Below, one piece after another: positions 24,016 through 37,620 of a stretch of DNA of 64,000 nt. The notes under the pieces are model-generated. The model saw nothing but the letters and a program-made list of their open reading frames with translations. It did no database searches and was not told the origin of the DNA. The number at the start of each line of letters is the position of its first letter. Position 1 is the first letter of the stretch. Both the position numbers and the translations under genes were made by a program. Source of the DNA: Manihot esculenta (taxonomy: Eukaryota; Streptophyta; Magnoliopsida; Malpighiales; Euphorbiaceae); the NCBI RefSeq assembly GCF_001659605.2, contig NC_035168.2, positions 5,698,058 through 5,762,057 on the forward strand. Reading direction: 5' to 3'.

Positions 24016-24190
24016 CATGCCAGCTCTTTTCTCTCTGCCAATATACCCAATATACCCAATTGCCCGTAAGATTTATTCATAGAGATGCATGGTTGACTTT
24101 TCTATGTTGTTGGAATCGAATTATAACATAAATTATTAATATCCAATCAAAACGCGTTATTGCGGCAAAATAAAATAGAAATCCATCACC
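24016..24190. repeat. direct repeat of 20,387-20,510; paralogous empty site for TRIM copy 1
   Basis: Contains GCATGCCAGCTCTTTTCTCT uninterrupted, the sequence that TRIM copy 1 splits at CCAGC. Similarity continues through GCATGGTTGACTTTT and the GCGGCAAAATAAAAT-like end. Confidence 0.75.
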
Positions 24191-27100
24191 TTATCATTAG
24201 CCCCAGGGTTAGGGTTTTTTTTTTGTTTTCTCTTTTCAAAGGGAATAATGATAATTGCCAGCTTTTATTTTATTTTATTTTCTTTTCCTTTTCTTTTTCC
24301 GATTTGGTTCTTCAATGTTCTTTTGACTATTGTTTTTATTTAAGAATTTCATCTTTATATTAATGTGAAACTGATGTTCATGCTTATTGGTACTCTAATT
24401 TAGTAATAGTCTCAAGTTTTTATTTATTTAAAATTTAGCAGAAAGTGTTTTATCTTTCTTAATAAATTTATTTGACTCGAATCTAAATTAATTGAGATTA
24501 ATAAATTTTAAATATCAAATGGTTAATATTAAAAAAAAAACTTTCAAATGATATTTAATAATCTGACATTCAGAGAAAGGTAGAATTTCAACATGAACGA
24601 GTGAATTTAGTCTGAATAGTTCAAATCTTCTTTTTTTATTCTTTTTGTTTTGTTTTCCAGTACGCATAACCGTCACCCTACTGCAATATCACCTATCGCT
24701 ATTATTCAGAGTCGTATGTGCGAATGTATCTGCTTTTTCACCATCGTCAGACGGTCATTTAATTCTCCTCCGACACTCGTGCCAATAGGATCGTGGTATA
24801 GTTGGATCTGTTCTCTTATTGTTCTATTGCGTCAAATGAGCCGAATTTCTTTCAGATGAGATCGGGTTCCGCTCAGCCCGACTTGCTCGATTGTGAATTG
24901 AGTTGTGCGCTAATGGAACAGTTTGCGTAGTGTATTCTGATGGGTTTTGAGCTTAACTCTCGTATAAGAGCACAACTACGATTTAAGTGTCAATAGTCCA
25001 GCTGTCATTAATCTTTATAATTGATTTTTTTCATAACATTATTGGAACAAATGCATCTCATTATGTATAATTATGTTAATTAATTAAGAATTTAACTTTT
25101 TATATTAAAAACAGGAGAGATTAACTAACGAGCAGTCTGATGAGTGATTTGATACCGTCCACTTTCAATATTAATGATTTAAATATTCTCATGTATAGAA
25201 AAAATATTTATTACAAATAGTTTATTTTTTTTGGATTGCTCTAATATAAATATAATTTAATTTTAAAATAATAAATTAAAATAATATATTTAAAATAAAA
25301 AGTGCGAGTTAAATAATGTTCTATTGATAATATTAGTGGTGATTTTTCTATCTCAAACTAATTTTTTAGATTAAATTACATCTAAATTCATTTTATTATC
25401 ATATTGTCAAAGTTTTACCAAATAGACGTTGCGCCTCCATGTAAAAATATTTCTAGTGGCCATGTTACATTATAGAGAAGGGGCAATTTGCCCCATCTCT
25501 CTTTTTTTTTTCTGAAATTTTTTCTTTTATATTTTTTTAAGTCTTACAAATTGAAGACAAATTTCCCTCCCTTCTCATTCAACAAAATAAAATGATTTGA
25601 TATTAATACTATGGGTATTTTATAATTTTTTTAATAATTGACTATTAAAATCGGTGGAGTGAGTAATTAGTAAATTTTTTAAAATGTTACGAATATTTTA
25701 ATATATATATTTTTTAAAATAGAAAGATCAATTAGTAAATTTTATCATCCTATAAAAACTAAATAGTTAATTATCTAATATATATATATATATATATATA
25801 TTGAAATAAGGATTGAGGATCGGAGAATTGGAGGAGTACAACATAAGATTTCTCAAATTTATTCACATGCAACTTACCATTAGACCTGTGAGTGCATCTA
25901 ATATATTTTTATTAAATATATATATCTCGATGCATAATCAATAATTAAAAAATTAATGGTTATATATATGTATTTTTCTTAACGTCACGGATAAAGAAAT
26001 ATAATTTAAAAGCTAATAATTTATTTTAATTTTTACTTTAATTGCATCCTTTAAATGAGCTTACCCTCTGAAAATTTGTGAATAATTGATTAGGTACAGA
26101 ATAGAATATTGATAATTAATTCAATATAACTTCATAACATATATTTAAAAAATGTATTTGATAAAATTGGCGTGTAAAAATATTTAAAATATCTTATATT
26201 AACTAATCACTTTATTTTTATTTTAGGCGAAATAGTATTTCCGCCCTCAATTTTACAATGAAAAGAAAATCTTATCATACCTAAATTTTAAAAATATTAA
26301 CAATACATATAAATTATTAAAATTAGATTAAAATAATATATAAAAGGATAATTATAAAAATCTATCCCATGATTTAATATATTTCTTACTTTTTAAGTAA
26401 TATAATATGATTTAATTTATGACAAAAAGTATTATATAATTTTAATCTGTTAGTGAAACGAGACTTTTCTCTAATATTAATAAATGATATATGATGTGTC
26501 ATTTAAAAATTAATTAAAATATTTTAATCATTAAAACTTTTGTCAAACATATAATTCATATATTTTTAAATTTAATTACATAATTTTATTTTATAATGAA
26601 ATAGTTATTTTTAGTTATAATTCATCCATAAATGTTATAATTACTTACAGATAGAAATTTATATTTTTTTTATAAATTAATCTCCAATGTTATTAAATTT
26701 AATATTTTATATTTAATAATAAATTAATAAATAAAATTTAAAGTACGAATCTTGATACAATATATCCATCTAAATTCAAAACTAAATAATTCTTTCTCGT
26801 CTAACTTTCTCTTTTTTAATAATTTATTTTATTTAATTAAAATAAAAAATGATATATTTTTTATTTAATTTTTATTTTATTATTTTTCACATATAAAATA
26901 TTAAAATTCAATAATATAGAGATTAATTTATAAATATAAAGACTTATTAGTAATTATAATATTTAAGAACTATTTATAATAATATAGGGATTAATTTTAA
27001 TTAAAAATATAAAGTTTAAATTAAGATATTAATTTATTAATCAAACAAAACTTGAAGGGACTAAATTTAAAAAATATAGGGACTAAAATTTAGTCTTCAT

Positions 27101-27650
27101 TAAATATCAAAGAGTAAATTATAATTTAGCAGCAATATTTAATGGTATTAAAGGAAAAGCCTCATTTTGCTAATGATGTAAAAATACAAGAGCTTTTTTA
27201 TTATAAATTTAAGTATAAGAGCCTACTTGAAAATGTATTAAATTATAGGGTAATTCTGTTTTGTAATTATCCCATGTAGAAATTATAAATACTTTTAACA
27301 TACATGTATAAATCTCAAATTTCTGCCTATATTTACCATCAGTAATGATAAGAAAATTGGATCACTGTCGGTGCTAAAATTTAGATCGATTTAAAATTAT
27401 CAGAATCCGTAATAAGTTTATTGTAAATTCTATTATATTTTATATAACTTCCACATGATCTTAAGAATATATATAAAATATTATCACAATGTGAACCAAA
27501 CGCATATATGCATATTGTAAACATAAATTTATATTATAGCTCTCATTAAATTAAATGCTCAATATAGATATCATTATATACTGCAGTTTGTTTTAAATAT
27601 AGCATGAAATTTAAAAATTTTTACATATTAAGATCAATAATAAGGAGACT
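24191..27650. other. AT-rich gene-free DNA with unresolved repeats
   Basis: No gene supported. At about 24,645-24,960 base composition is distinctly richer in G and C and looks like a fragment of a former coding or repeat sequence that I cannot identify. From 25,000 to 27,650 it is AT-rich with pieces resembling the family-B MITE (about 25,570-25,770) and a SINE-like piece at 25,801-25,896. Confidence 0.5.
25801..25896 (-). mobile_element. tRNA-like SINE relic with (TA)n tail, copy 1
   Basis: The minus strand reads like a worn tRNA-derived repeat: TAATGGTAAGTTGCATGTGA-type A-box region, then a CTCCTCCAATTCTCC end, followed by TATTTCAA and a (TA)n tail at 25,801-25,777. A better-kept relative is at 39,930-40,012. 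Confidence 0.4.
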
Positions 27651-29010
27651 ATAAAAGAAAAATCGGGTAAAGCACATCACTAATCCGTAATATCAATACA
27701 TATCCACAACTAAACTATTATATAAGAAATTATACACAAGAGACTATTGAACTCCCATACTATACTAACTTGATCATGCAAACTTGGGGTTAGGGAAAAT
27801 TGATAAGCTTTTATACCTTAATGAGTAGAAATATAATATAAAATAGGTTAATAAAAAATATGCTCATATGTATATATTATAATACAAACAAATGACAATC
27901 AGATGAATTTGTTACCAGTAATCCTCTATAAAATCTAATAGTGTCCAATCCACAATGGGTGCTCCTTAAAATTTCTTCTTAAGCATACTCAAAGTGATAG
28001 GAACACAGAATTGACACTCATTTTATCTTATATAGTGTCAGGAGTGTAGAATGAGTGTCGACATGAACTTTTATATTCGTTATACATAAACATATCATAT
28101 CATAATTTCGAGGGCTAGTGGGTCATCCAATATCCATCCATAACAACAATTATATATGCAGTGTATCATATTCGTGAATTTAATGCAGAACAATCTATTT
28201 AACATGCACATGACATTCATAATGTGTTAATATACTTAAAACATTTGATTTGATTAAAATAGGAGTTTTGTTTAGTTCTACTCACCTCTTGCAAATGCAA
28301 GCCTTGCTATAAAGCAATTATCTCATTGCTAGTCTTTACAGTATTCTAAATCCGATTCTACATAGATGGATCCAAATGAGGGACTTTTACAACTATTAAA
28401 ACTGCCACAAGATACTCATAAAAGCATTCAAGAAAACATGTAGAAAATGGACTGAAAACGATTGAATAAGGGACTTTTGGTGGCAAAAGTCCCTTACAGA
28501 TCCGAAAGTCCATTCCTTCGGGATCTGATTTTGCCTTCTATCTATAACCCAAAAACTCATTAACTTAGACCACATAAAACCACTTCAATTTAGCCTAAAC
28601 TTCCACATGCATCCATCAAATAAGGATTTAATTACAGATTTCAAGATTGTAACTCAAAACTCCCAAAAATTTTATGTGCAAAACCAAAATACTTAAAAGC
28701 AATCTACACATTCTTTTCTAAACTTACAAGAGCGGTAAAAAGACAAGATTAAAACTTACCTTCTTTGAGAAAAATCTATGAAGTAGAAATCGAAAGCAAA
28801 AGAGGGAAGTTTGGTCCTTGATTAAACTTTTAAAGCCTTTAATCTTTAATCTCGAAACAATATAGTTGAAACACTTTAGAATCTAGTTATTTGAAATTTA
28901 GAAGGTAAACAAATTTTGAAGAAAAAGATTTAAGCTCACCTTTGTTCGAGATGAAGATAAATTTTCTCTTTATTTCAGGTTGATGACTATTTATAGATAT
29001 TCTAGAAAAA
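27650..29010. mobile_element. probable decayed LTR-retrotransposon fragment
   Basis: Less AT-biased than its surroundings, with a dyad around GGGACTTTTGGTGGCAAAAG (28,469) and another around GATCCGAAAG...GGGATC (28,498-28,527). A run of ACTTACC and CTCACC strings resembles the layout of the solo LTR at 15.5 kb. No paired LTR, target duplication or coding remnant was found, so this is tentative. Confidence 0.3.
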
Positions 29011-29118
29011 TTACATTAAAAATTTTGAAATACTTTTTTTTTATGCACTTTCAAAATACTTCACTTCTTAATAATAAAAAGTAGTGTATAAAAATAAATT
29101 AAAAAGCAAGTGAGTTTA

Positions 29119-29347
29119 TTTATCAATAGACTCAGGGAAGTCAAGATGGTAAAAATTTATAGGGAAGCAAATGCGGTAGCGGATCGTTTGACTAGTTTAA
29201 CCATTGGTGATGATTTTAATTTGAAAATTCATCAATGATCTCCTGTTACTATTAAATTTTTACTGAATGCTGATAGGTTGGGACTTTTATGGCCTGGATT
29301 AATAAAATAAGAGCTCTATCTCTCTTTTTAAAAAAAAAAGAAGAAAA
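29119..29347 (+). mobile_element. 5'-truncated LINE 3' end, copy 1
   Basis: Translates to the C-terminal edge of a LINE RNase H domain (KIYREANAVADRLTSL), followed by an untranslated tail and an A-rich end. Nearly the same sequence occurs at 57,005-57,226. Confidence 0.65.
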
Positions 29348-29349
29348 GA

Positions 29350-30050
29350 ATAGTGAAGGGGATGGTTGTTGTGAAATTAATATTTAGATTTGCAGAAAAA
29401 TTATTATAAAATTTTTTAAATTTTTTAAAAAATTATTAGTTTCTATATCAAAATCAATCGATTACAACGTTTTAATATTTTATAAAATTAAATTATTTAG
29501 TCCATCGATTACGAAAATTTTTAATTTTTAATTTTAATTAGAGAAATTAAATATATGAATATTAAATTTATATGTCCTAAATAATACATAGTTAAAATTA
29601 TATAGATTAAATAATATAAATATTTAAAATAGGTTAATAGATTTTTTGACAAAATAATTAAAAAATATAATTTTATAAAATATAAATATATTTTAATAGA
29701 ATAATTTTCCTATCAAAACAAATTATAAAAAATTATTAAAATTTAAAAATTATAAAAAACCTTACCTTATAAAATTATACATTAAAAAATCCCACTTTAC
29801 TCTGCCTTCTCTTAAACATAATATAAATATAATGGATTTACATTTTTATATTTGGTAATATCATAAGAATTTTTTAGTAAAATTCAAAGGCAGTCTTTAT
29901 ATATTTTTGCATGGACATTGGACTCTATGTGTTGTTATCGTATTATGAGATTATGTAGCAGAATCTTAATTAAATATGAACGTCGATCACTTCAGAACAA
30001 TAAAATACTTGTTCTATGTGTTTGATCAAATATTTTATAATATTTTATTA
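29350..30050. other. AT-rich intergenic DNA
   Basis: Nothing recognisable. Confidence 0.5.
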
Positions 30051-31107
30051 GGAAAAATTACTTTTTAATCTCTGAAATATAGCGTAATTAATGAATTTGT
30101 CTCTTTATTTTTAGAACCCAACACTTTCGTCCTTGAGTCCGTCAAAATTCAAGGTCCCTCCGTCAAAAAATTATGTTAAGTCAATGATTTTCACTTGGTC
30201 AAAGGAAAGAGAATAAATATAATCTCAAAAATACCATTATCAATAATAAAATGAGAAATTATTATTTAATCCTTATAGTATGAAAAAACTCGCTATTTAG
30301 TCTTTTAATTTTGAAAAATATATTAAAATATCTCTGACATTTTAAAAGTCTATTAGTTAGTTCCTCTATTAATTTATCACTAAATATTTTACAATTTAAT
30401 TCCTATAGTTTAGAAAAAATTATTAATTGATCCCTCAAATTATTAAAAAATTTACTAATTAGTCCCTCCATATCAGGGGTATTTTAGATTTTTTTTTATA
30501 ATACTTAACGACTAAAATTAATGGAAAGACTAACTAGTAGACTTTTTAAAATGTTAAAAATATTTTAATGAATTTTTCAAATGGCGAGTAGTGATCGACA
30601 ACGAATGACATTACAAAAGCAATTTATATTGAGTTTTAACTTTTTATTCTTAATAATTTAAATTTTATATATTTTAATTTTTATTATCTTTACTGAATTT
30701 GAATTTTAAATTTATTAAAATTTTTATTTATTTATGGAGATTGAGTTTGAGATTTTCTTCTTTAAATTTTGACAAAATTAAATTTCAGGAACTAAAGTGT
30801 TGAATTCAAAAAATAGAGGGACAAATATATTAATTATATAATATCTTAGGGATGAAAACATATTTTTTCCTTCAATTTTTTGAGAGAGGGATCTATAAAT
30901 TTATAGGAATTAAATTTTAGGGATTAAAGTATTGAATTCTATAAAGGGTAGTTTGGTCATTTTTTTCTGTCACTAACGGTATTTTTTATGGAAGTACCTC
31001 TAATTTTGATGAAATTAAACCTCAGAGATGAAAGTGTTGAATTCTAAAAATAGATGGACGAATCCGTTAATTACACTATATCTTAGAGACTAAAAAATAA
31101 TTTTTTC
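30051..31107. mobile_element. Mutator-like MITE with 10-bp target duplication
   Basis: Terminal inverted repeats of about 80 bases: the left starts GGAAAAATTACTTTTTAATC, the right, read inversely, starts GAAAAAATTATTTTTTAGTC. They are flanked by TATTTTATTA on both sides (30,041-30,050 and 31,108-31,117). The 9-11 bp duplication size is typical of Mutator-like elements. No transposase. A second, unrelated inverted-repeat element (30,249-30,600) is nested inside. Confidence 0.7.
30249..30600. mobile_element. family-B MITE nested in the Mutator-like element
   Basis: Long inverted arms (GAAATTATTATTTAATCC... and its inverse) containing the recurrent AAAATATATTAAAATAT, AGTCTATTAGTTAGT and AATTTTAG...TTAAGTATT motifs. 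The same motifs recur at about 31,450-31,796, 54,551-55,290 and 60,206-61,270. Confidence 0.55.
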
Positions 31108-31449
31108 TATTTTATTATTCTTAATAGATATTTTTTAACACCTATAATTATGAAATTTTTTATTTATTTACTGTTATTAATTGAATATTTTAGAAATCAT
31201 TAAATAAAAAAAAGTAACATATGCATAGTTTAAGATATGCTCTTTGGAAAGTATGAATTTTATTGTTTAAAATTAAAAAGTGAAGTTATAACTATGAAAA
31301 ACGAAAAGGTTTGGCTCTATTATTAAAATAAAATATTAAATATATAATATTTCTTTATCGAAAATTAAATATATAATCTGGATGATATATAATAGGCAAA
31401 ATGATCAATAGTAATCGAACCTGGGTCGCTTTTGAAGAAATAAAATATT

Positions 31450-31796
31450 GAAAAAGTTATTATTTAGTGCCATATTTGAAAAACTCAGTAATTAATATAT
31501 TATTTTTTAAAAATATATTAAAATATTTTAAAAATTTATTAATTAATCTTAATTATTAAATATTTATATAATATAAAAAAATTTATTGATAATTAATCTA
31601 TTAATTTTAAAAAATATATTAAAATATTTATGAGATTTTACATTTAAAATAATTAGTGTTTACGTATTAAAATATTTTAAATTTTTTTAAAAAATTTAAT
31701 AATTAAATTAATAAAAAATTAATTAGTGGAATTTATAAAAATTCAGGACGTTGTAATGAGTTTTCATGTAGTACAGGTATTAAATAGTAATTTTTC
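31450..31796. mobile_element. family-B MITE copy upstream of the SET-domain gene
   Basis: Starts near GAAAAAGTTATTATTTAG and ends in the inverse TAAATAGTAATTTTTC; both arms carry the family-B internal motifs. It lies about 100 bases before the presumed 5' leader of the SET-domain gene. Confidence 0.5.
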
Positions 31797-32050
31797 ATAA
31801 AATATTTAAGCCTAAATTTCCTCAAATGAGCAAAGAAAAAGCAACCCTTTACGGTTCTCTTTCTCAAATCTCAACACTTCGACTGACCTCTCTCGTCCAA
31901 CTTCGACGCAGCCACCACCATCACCGGCAACGAGCGAAGCTCGAAGGGCGGTAGTTTCAAATTGTGGAAGTCCATTTCCTTTGGCAAATCAGTGCATTGA
32001 GTTGGTAGTGAACATAGCAAGACGATTTTCGCAGCGGCTGAAGTTCACAA

Positions 32051-35000
32051 ATGGCTTTCCTGTTTAACAAATTTCAAGAGGTATAAACAGAAATCTCTCT
32101 GGTTTAGCATAATTTGTCTGTCTTGTTTTGTTTTTCAATTTCATAGTAACTAAATGAAATAGAACATAATCGATTATTTTGGTTTCTTTTTTGTGCAACT
32201 GAATTGTTTTTTTTGTTCAAATGAGTATCACGTTGGTGAGAAGGAAAAATTTTGTAAATTTGTAAAGAAATCTTAATAGATGTAAGGGATATTGAATTAA
32301 TAAGAAGATAGAAGGAATGTGTGAGTGGAAGAGGCAGAATGGCAGAAGATAGATTCTAAATTCATTGAGTGTTTAATTGGCTTGTCATGCTTCAAGTGAC
32401 CGAAATAAACTATTTTTTTTGTTTCTTGTGGTGTTGGTCTAGCATAGTTATTTAGAATTGTCCGAAAAGAGAATTGGGATTGGATTACAATCGTACCTAT
32501 AAAGGGTGGAATAGTTTACTATCTATTGTGTAACCTTGCAATAGACATTCAAAAGAACAACAGAAAATGAAGGCAGTTCTAAAAGCATTTTAATTTTTGT
32601 TTTGTGCAAGAGTTATATGATGCCATGTTTTTAACATGGAAAAAGATGTTTCTTCATGTGATAATTCTTTAGAGCTGGGTTAGGAAAGGCTTGAGCTTGT
32701 ATTAACTCTAGTTCTCAACCATTAAATTCAAAGGAAAAAGAGCATTTAAATTGATGATGAATCACTTGTACAAGGATTTTACCAAGTGTTTAATCTAACA
32801 GCTAAAAGGTTGGAGAGCCAATTTGAGCTCCAGCCCTTTTTAGAACTTCCCTCTTCTTAATGGTTATTTTTGGTTTCTCCTTTATAATTCCAGGCTGTGA
32901 AAGTTCTTGCAAAAAGTTGTACTTTTGCCAAAGATCCAAGGCAGCTACAATTTGAAGCAGACATAAATCGCCTTTTCCTGTATACCAGGTAAGTGTCTAT
33001 TTGATCACTTGTCATAGTTTGCTACTTTTGGATGTAAATCTCTGTGGATAATGTGAACTTTATTCACATATCCTTTGCCATTTGCCCTATCTTGGCTTTG
33101 TGATTTATATTAGAGACCTTTTAATTGATTGAGAATACGCATATGTGATTTTTCCAACTTTTGTTCATTCTGTTATTTATCTTTTTCCTTTTTTCTTTTA
33201 ATGTGTGCATAAGTTTTGGACTGTCTATAACCAAGTAACCAACTCCACAGTTCAGCTAGTCCTGTTGCGTCTATGATGTGCTGCTTAGGTGTTATTTTAC
33301 TGTTTCTGTTATTCTAAGGCTTCACTTCTTGAAGTATTTTATCTTTATTGTACATTTGGATCAAATTCCTCTCATTGCACCGTTGATGTTGATACTTGAT
33401 ACTTTCATTGATGATTTTATTTCTTCTCCTACATACACTGATTTTACCTGCAACCAAATACTGTAATAACCTTGAAACTTCTTCTTTTAGTTTCAGTTAG
33501 CTCATTGATTATTAAGTGAACAATCAGTTCCTAGATAGTAAATAAACATCTAATGATGCCAACATAGAAATGTATTCTTGCAGTGATAAAAATCTAGTTG
33601 TCAATGATCTGATATAACAGTTTTATCAGAATACCATGTTTCTTGCCGTGTGAAGTATAGTAGTGTCCGACCAAGTCAAAAGAAGCTAATAGAATAATAT
33701 TTGTCCTTGGGACCTACCATGTGTGTTTTATTTATAAAAAAATCATGTGGTTATGGTTTTTGACCATTTTGGCTAGCTAAGTTCATATTGTCTGTTGGAA
33801 CTTCTACAAAAACATGACAGTCTCAGCCATACTAGTTTTTCAGGCATTATGGTTATAGAGGGGCAAAGCCCAATGCTTAAACAATTTTAGCCAATTGTTC
33901 GAAGTTCATTACTTCAGTTTTCAAGTAAAATATCAACTTCTAATTATTTCTTTTTTTTTCCGTTCCATATTAACAAGATACTCCTCATCCTGAGCTGCCC
34001 CCTCTCAATTTCATCAATCAACTAAAATAGCAAATCCAAACATGTTCTATACTTGTTGGATACAATTAAAACAAATTCAATAACCGATTAGTTAATTGAT
34101 TAAATAAAAGCATGTAATACAATTGAAAAAAAAAATTAAAAACAAAAAACTTGAAAGTTTAGAACATGGTAGGCAATTTAGTTTATAAATTTAATTAGTG
34201 TGTGTGTTTGTGTTTTTTTCTTCTTTTTTCAGTTTTTAGCAATCAAATTATTTTACAGTTGAAAATACATGAAATGGCTAACTTTGGCATTCTGATTAAG
34301 ACTATTTTCATGATTCCTAATAATGATCAATGGTGCAATGCTGGATATCATCTTTATGGTGCAATGCGGCAAATTATCTATTGTAATTATACCTGAATCA
34401 GTACTACTAACCAGATGGCTTGATCTGTCCCTCATATTTTTCTACCTCACACTAACTCTTGTGTAATTTTGTTGACTTTATCCTTTCATATAATCAGCTT
34501 CTTCTGAACCTGTACCTCTGTGAAATGACTACAAATATACCTCAATAAATTGAACATTTGTGTCCACTGGACATGTTACACAATTAGTGCTCCATAATTG
34601 GTATTCATGAGGACAGGAGGAAAATGGTAAGCAATGTGAGAACTTGAGCATTGTCAAAAATTTAGACGCATTATCTCAAGATTATGATGAACCCTAATAA
34701 ATGTAAATGTCGTTTCCTTAAATTCTTTCAGTTTTTTCCTCCAGTTTTCAATCAACTATTAGTATCACATGGTACTAAAATTTATAATAACATCAGAATT
34801 CAAAATATTGAAAAGGATGTTGTATCTTGTAATTTGAATATACACTCAAATTTCATGTTAATGCATTTTTTTTTCCTTTCAACAAGATGAAATCAGAGAT
34901 TTTACTATCATTTCTTTTGTTTATAACATTATCAGTTCTGTCCAATGTCATGTGGTTTTTTCGTAATTGGATTGCACCTGAATTATAATTTCTTTAGCTA

Positions 35001-37109
35001 CAATCGTTTGGGAAGGAAAGCTGAAGAGGCTGATGCAGAACAGATCATTGAAATGGCTACCAAAGCTTCTGTTGCTGATCAGCAGAAGCAAGTCCAAGAA
35101 AACATCCATTGTCAAATGGAAAATTTCTGCACAGCTATGGATGAAATTCTTCACCCTGATGTGAATAAGAAAAATGAGCCAGGTGAAGCACTTGGACAGT
35201 CAGAAACTGCTCGTCGAAGTGGCCTTAGTTTCGCGGTTGGAAAGAGTGGTCCATCTACTGTTTGCCCAGGTGAACTTACATTCATAATAGTTTTATTAGC
35301 TTTCTCTGCCTCCCATGAAGTCTATAACTACTACTACTACTATTTTATTTTATTTTAAACTCTTGTCCTAAGTTCGTTGATTAACTGGAAGTTGTACCTG
35401 TCACTTTTGGATGTCCAATATATTTAACTGATCTGACTTGTCGTGCTATTGTGTTTGACATGATTATTGACATTTTTATGGAAATCATGGAATATGAATG
35501 TTCATTTTAATATCTAGTTCTTCCCCTGCCTAGCCCAACTTTCTTCTTCTACTTTTATTTTGTTTATCTTGGTTGTGTTGTAACAAAATAGTCTGGTGAC
35601 TAAAATGCTTCTTTTTGTTTTTTTTCCAACATATTGATTATTATTGTTTTTATTCCTTTATTTGGTTAATGTATATTTTAATTTTCATTAGTTTAATTAT
35701 TATAAGTGTGGCTATAGTTTATTTAACATTTGTTGTTTCTTAATCCTATTCCCTTTACATATCTATAATGTGCATTTTCTTGACAACTGTGTTAAGTAGA
35801 TCTGCCTTTATCTCTAATTTCTCTAGCCCTAGTTCTGATCTATCAAGTTTTTCTCTATTGACCTATCTCAGCAGTAAACTTAAAATAAAAATAAAAATGG
35901 CAAAGCAAATGTGCATCACTTTTTATAAAATATTCCTCATGCATTGTAACTTAGACTGCTGAGATGATATATACCACCCACCCCGTATATTTGCTTCTTT
36001 CTGATGTTATTTCATTTTTGGCTTCCAGAGTCGCAAACAATCTCTTCCTATGTGGTTTATGTCTTTCTGGTCCTTATTTGCTTCTGATTCTGAGATGAGT
36101 CGGATTAGAGGCTGCAAAATGATCCAGAGTAAATTATACACCAAATAACTGATAACTATGTATTGCTTAACCTGTTGTACAATTGTGAGCAATGCCATTG
36201 TGGCTATGGGGTTTATATCTTGATTTCTTATAAACACGGAAGTACAAGCCATTTATTACTGAACTTCTATCCTTCTGATCAATGATGTTTTTCAGCACAG
36301 CTATACAGGAGACAAGGCCATTGAAGAGTGCTGAAGTTTCATTGAGGTTGAAAGATCTCATTGGCTACACACTTAGTCTAAAACCATCTCAGATAGCCCA
36401 CAAAGAAGCTGGACAAGGCTTATTTGTAAATGGTGAAGCTGATGTTGGCACAGTGATTGCTTTGTACCCTGGTGTGATATATTCACCGGCTTATTATCGC
36501 TATATCCCTGGATACCCAAGAGTTGATGCCCATAATACATACTTGACTGCAAGGTATGATGGTACTGTAATCAATGCACAGCCCTGGGGTGCTGGAGGTG
36601 AAGCCCGTGAAGTGTGGAATGGATTAGTTGTGCCAGAAGTCAGACCTAATGGGCAAAATAGCGAGAAAGGTACAGATCGGCTCTGGAAAATGCTTAGTAA
36701 GCCTTTAGAAGGGATACAAGTTGGTCGTAATAGTGTGGTCCTAGAGCGAAGGAACCCATTAGCTTTGGCTCATTTTGCGAATCACCCAGCAAAAGGTATG
36801 GCTCCAAATGTTATGATTTGCCCTTATGACTTCCCATTGACTGAGAAGGACATGAGGACCTATATACCAAATGTACCATTTGGCGACCCAGAAGAAGTGA
36901 ATATGAGAAGATTTGGTAGCTTTTGGTTTAGGTCTAGGGCAAAGAAGGGTGGGGCCGATGCTTCTGTACTGAAGACTCTTGTCTTGGTGGCTACTAGGGC
37001 ACTTTGTGATGAAGAAGTGCTGTTGAACTACAGGTTGAGCAACTCTAAGCGAAGGCCAGAATGGTATACTCCAGTGGATGAAGAGGAAGACCGGAGGAGA
37101 TGGAGCTAA
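32051..37109 (+). CDS. SETD9-like SET-domain protein
   Basis: Putative protein lysine methyltransferase of the SETD9-like group; substrate unknown. Four exons: 32051-32080, 32894-32988, 34998-35269, 36301-37109, total 1,206 nt, 401 aa, all phases consistent. The last acceptor is the second of two adjacent AGs (TTTTCAGCACAG); only that one keeps the frame. The N-terminal 130 residues are helical and charged. The SET domain fills exon 4: AGQGLF near 169-174, [13 protein letters not shown] around 292-302 in place of the usual NHSCxPN, and DEEVLLNY at 369-376 in place of ELxxDY. The C-terminus is acidic then basic. No signal peptide or membrane segment. The 5' leader probably starts near 31,830. 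The family call rests on overall wording plus these motifs. Confidence 0.88.
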
Positions 37110-37620
37110 CAAGTGAATGTTGACATTCAAAAATTTTGTTTATGCAGGGTTTAGGCCTCGGGAACATACTTGCGTTGCACCAAGGATCTGGCTTGGATTG
37201 TACTTCATATTCTTTAACTTTGAGGTACTGGTCTCACTTCTCAACATCTTTAAAGCTATAACGTCTAGGTTTGATGGGTTTGACTATAGATTAAAATAAC
37301 AGGACTGAATTATCTTATTGGTGGTTCAGCAAAACTTTTTAGGGTGATTATTTTGAATTTCTTGGTTTTTTCCAATTACCTGTGATTCTCACGTGGTTTA
37401 ATGAAATTAAAGAGTGAATCTTTGATTTGTTGGAATAGAAGCTCTTATAACTTTGATTGGCGCATCTCCCTGTTCTGGCAACAAGTAGGACTTCAGAAGA
37501 GTTAATATCATCACTGGGATAGTATAGCAAAAAGCACCTTGCCTTGCTGCCATTTTATTTTGCAAATTGGCATAACTACTTTTTTGTGAATGTGTGTATG
37601 TATAAGGTAAGCTGAATTGT
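37110..37620 (+). other. probable 3' UTR of the SET-domain gene
   Basis: Mixed-composition DNA directly after the stop, ending at a poly(A)-like run near 37,627. No open frame of note. Confidence 0.4.

Noticed and set aside
36282..36300. Start codon at 36,282 or acceptor at 36,295 for the SET-domain exon
   Set aside because: The ATG is intronic; the AG at 36,295 causes an early in-frame stop, while the AG at 36,300 joins exon 3 in phase.
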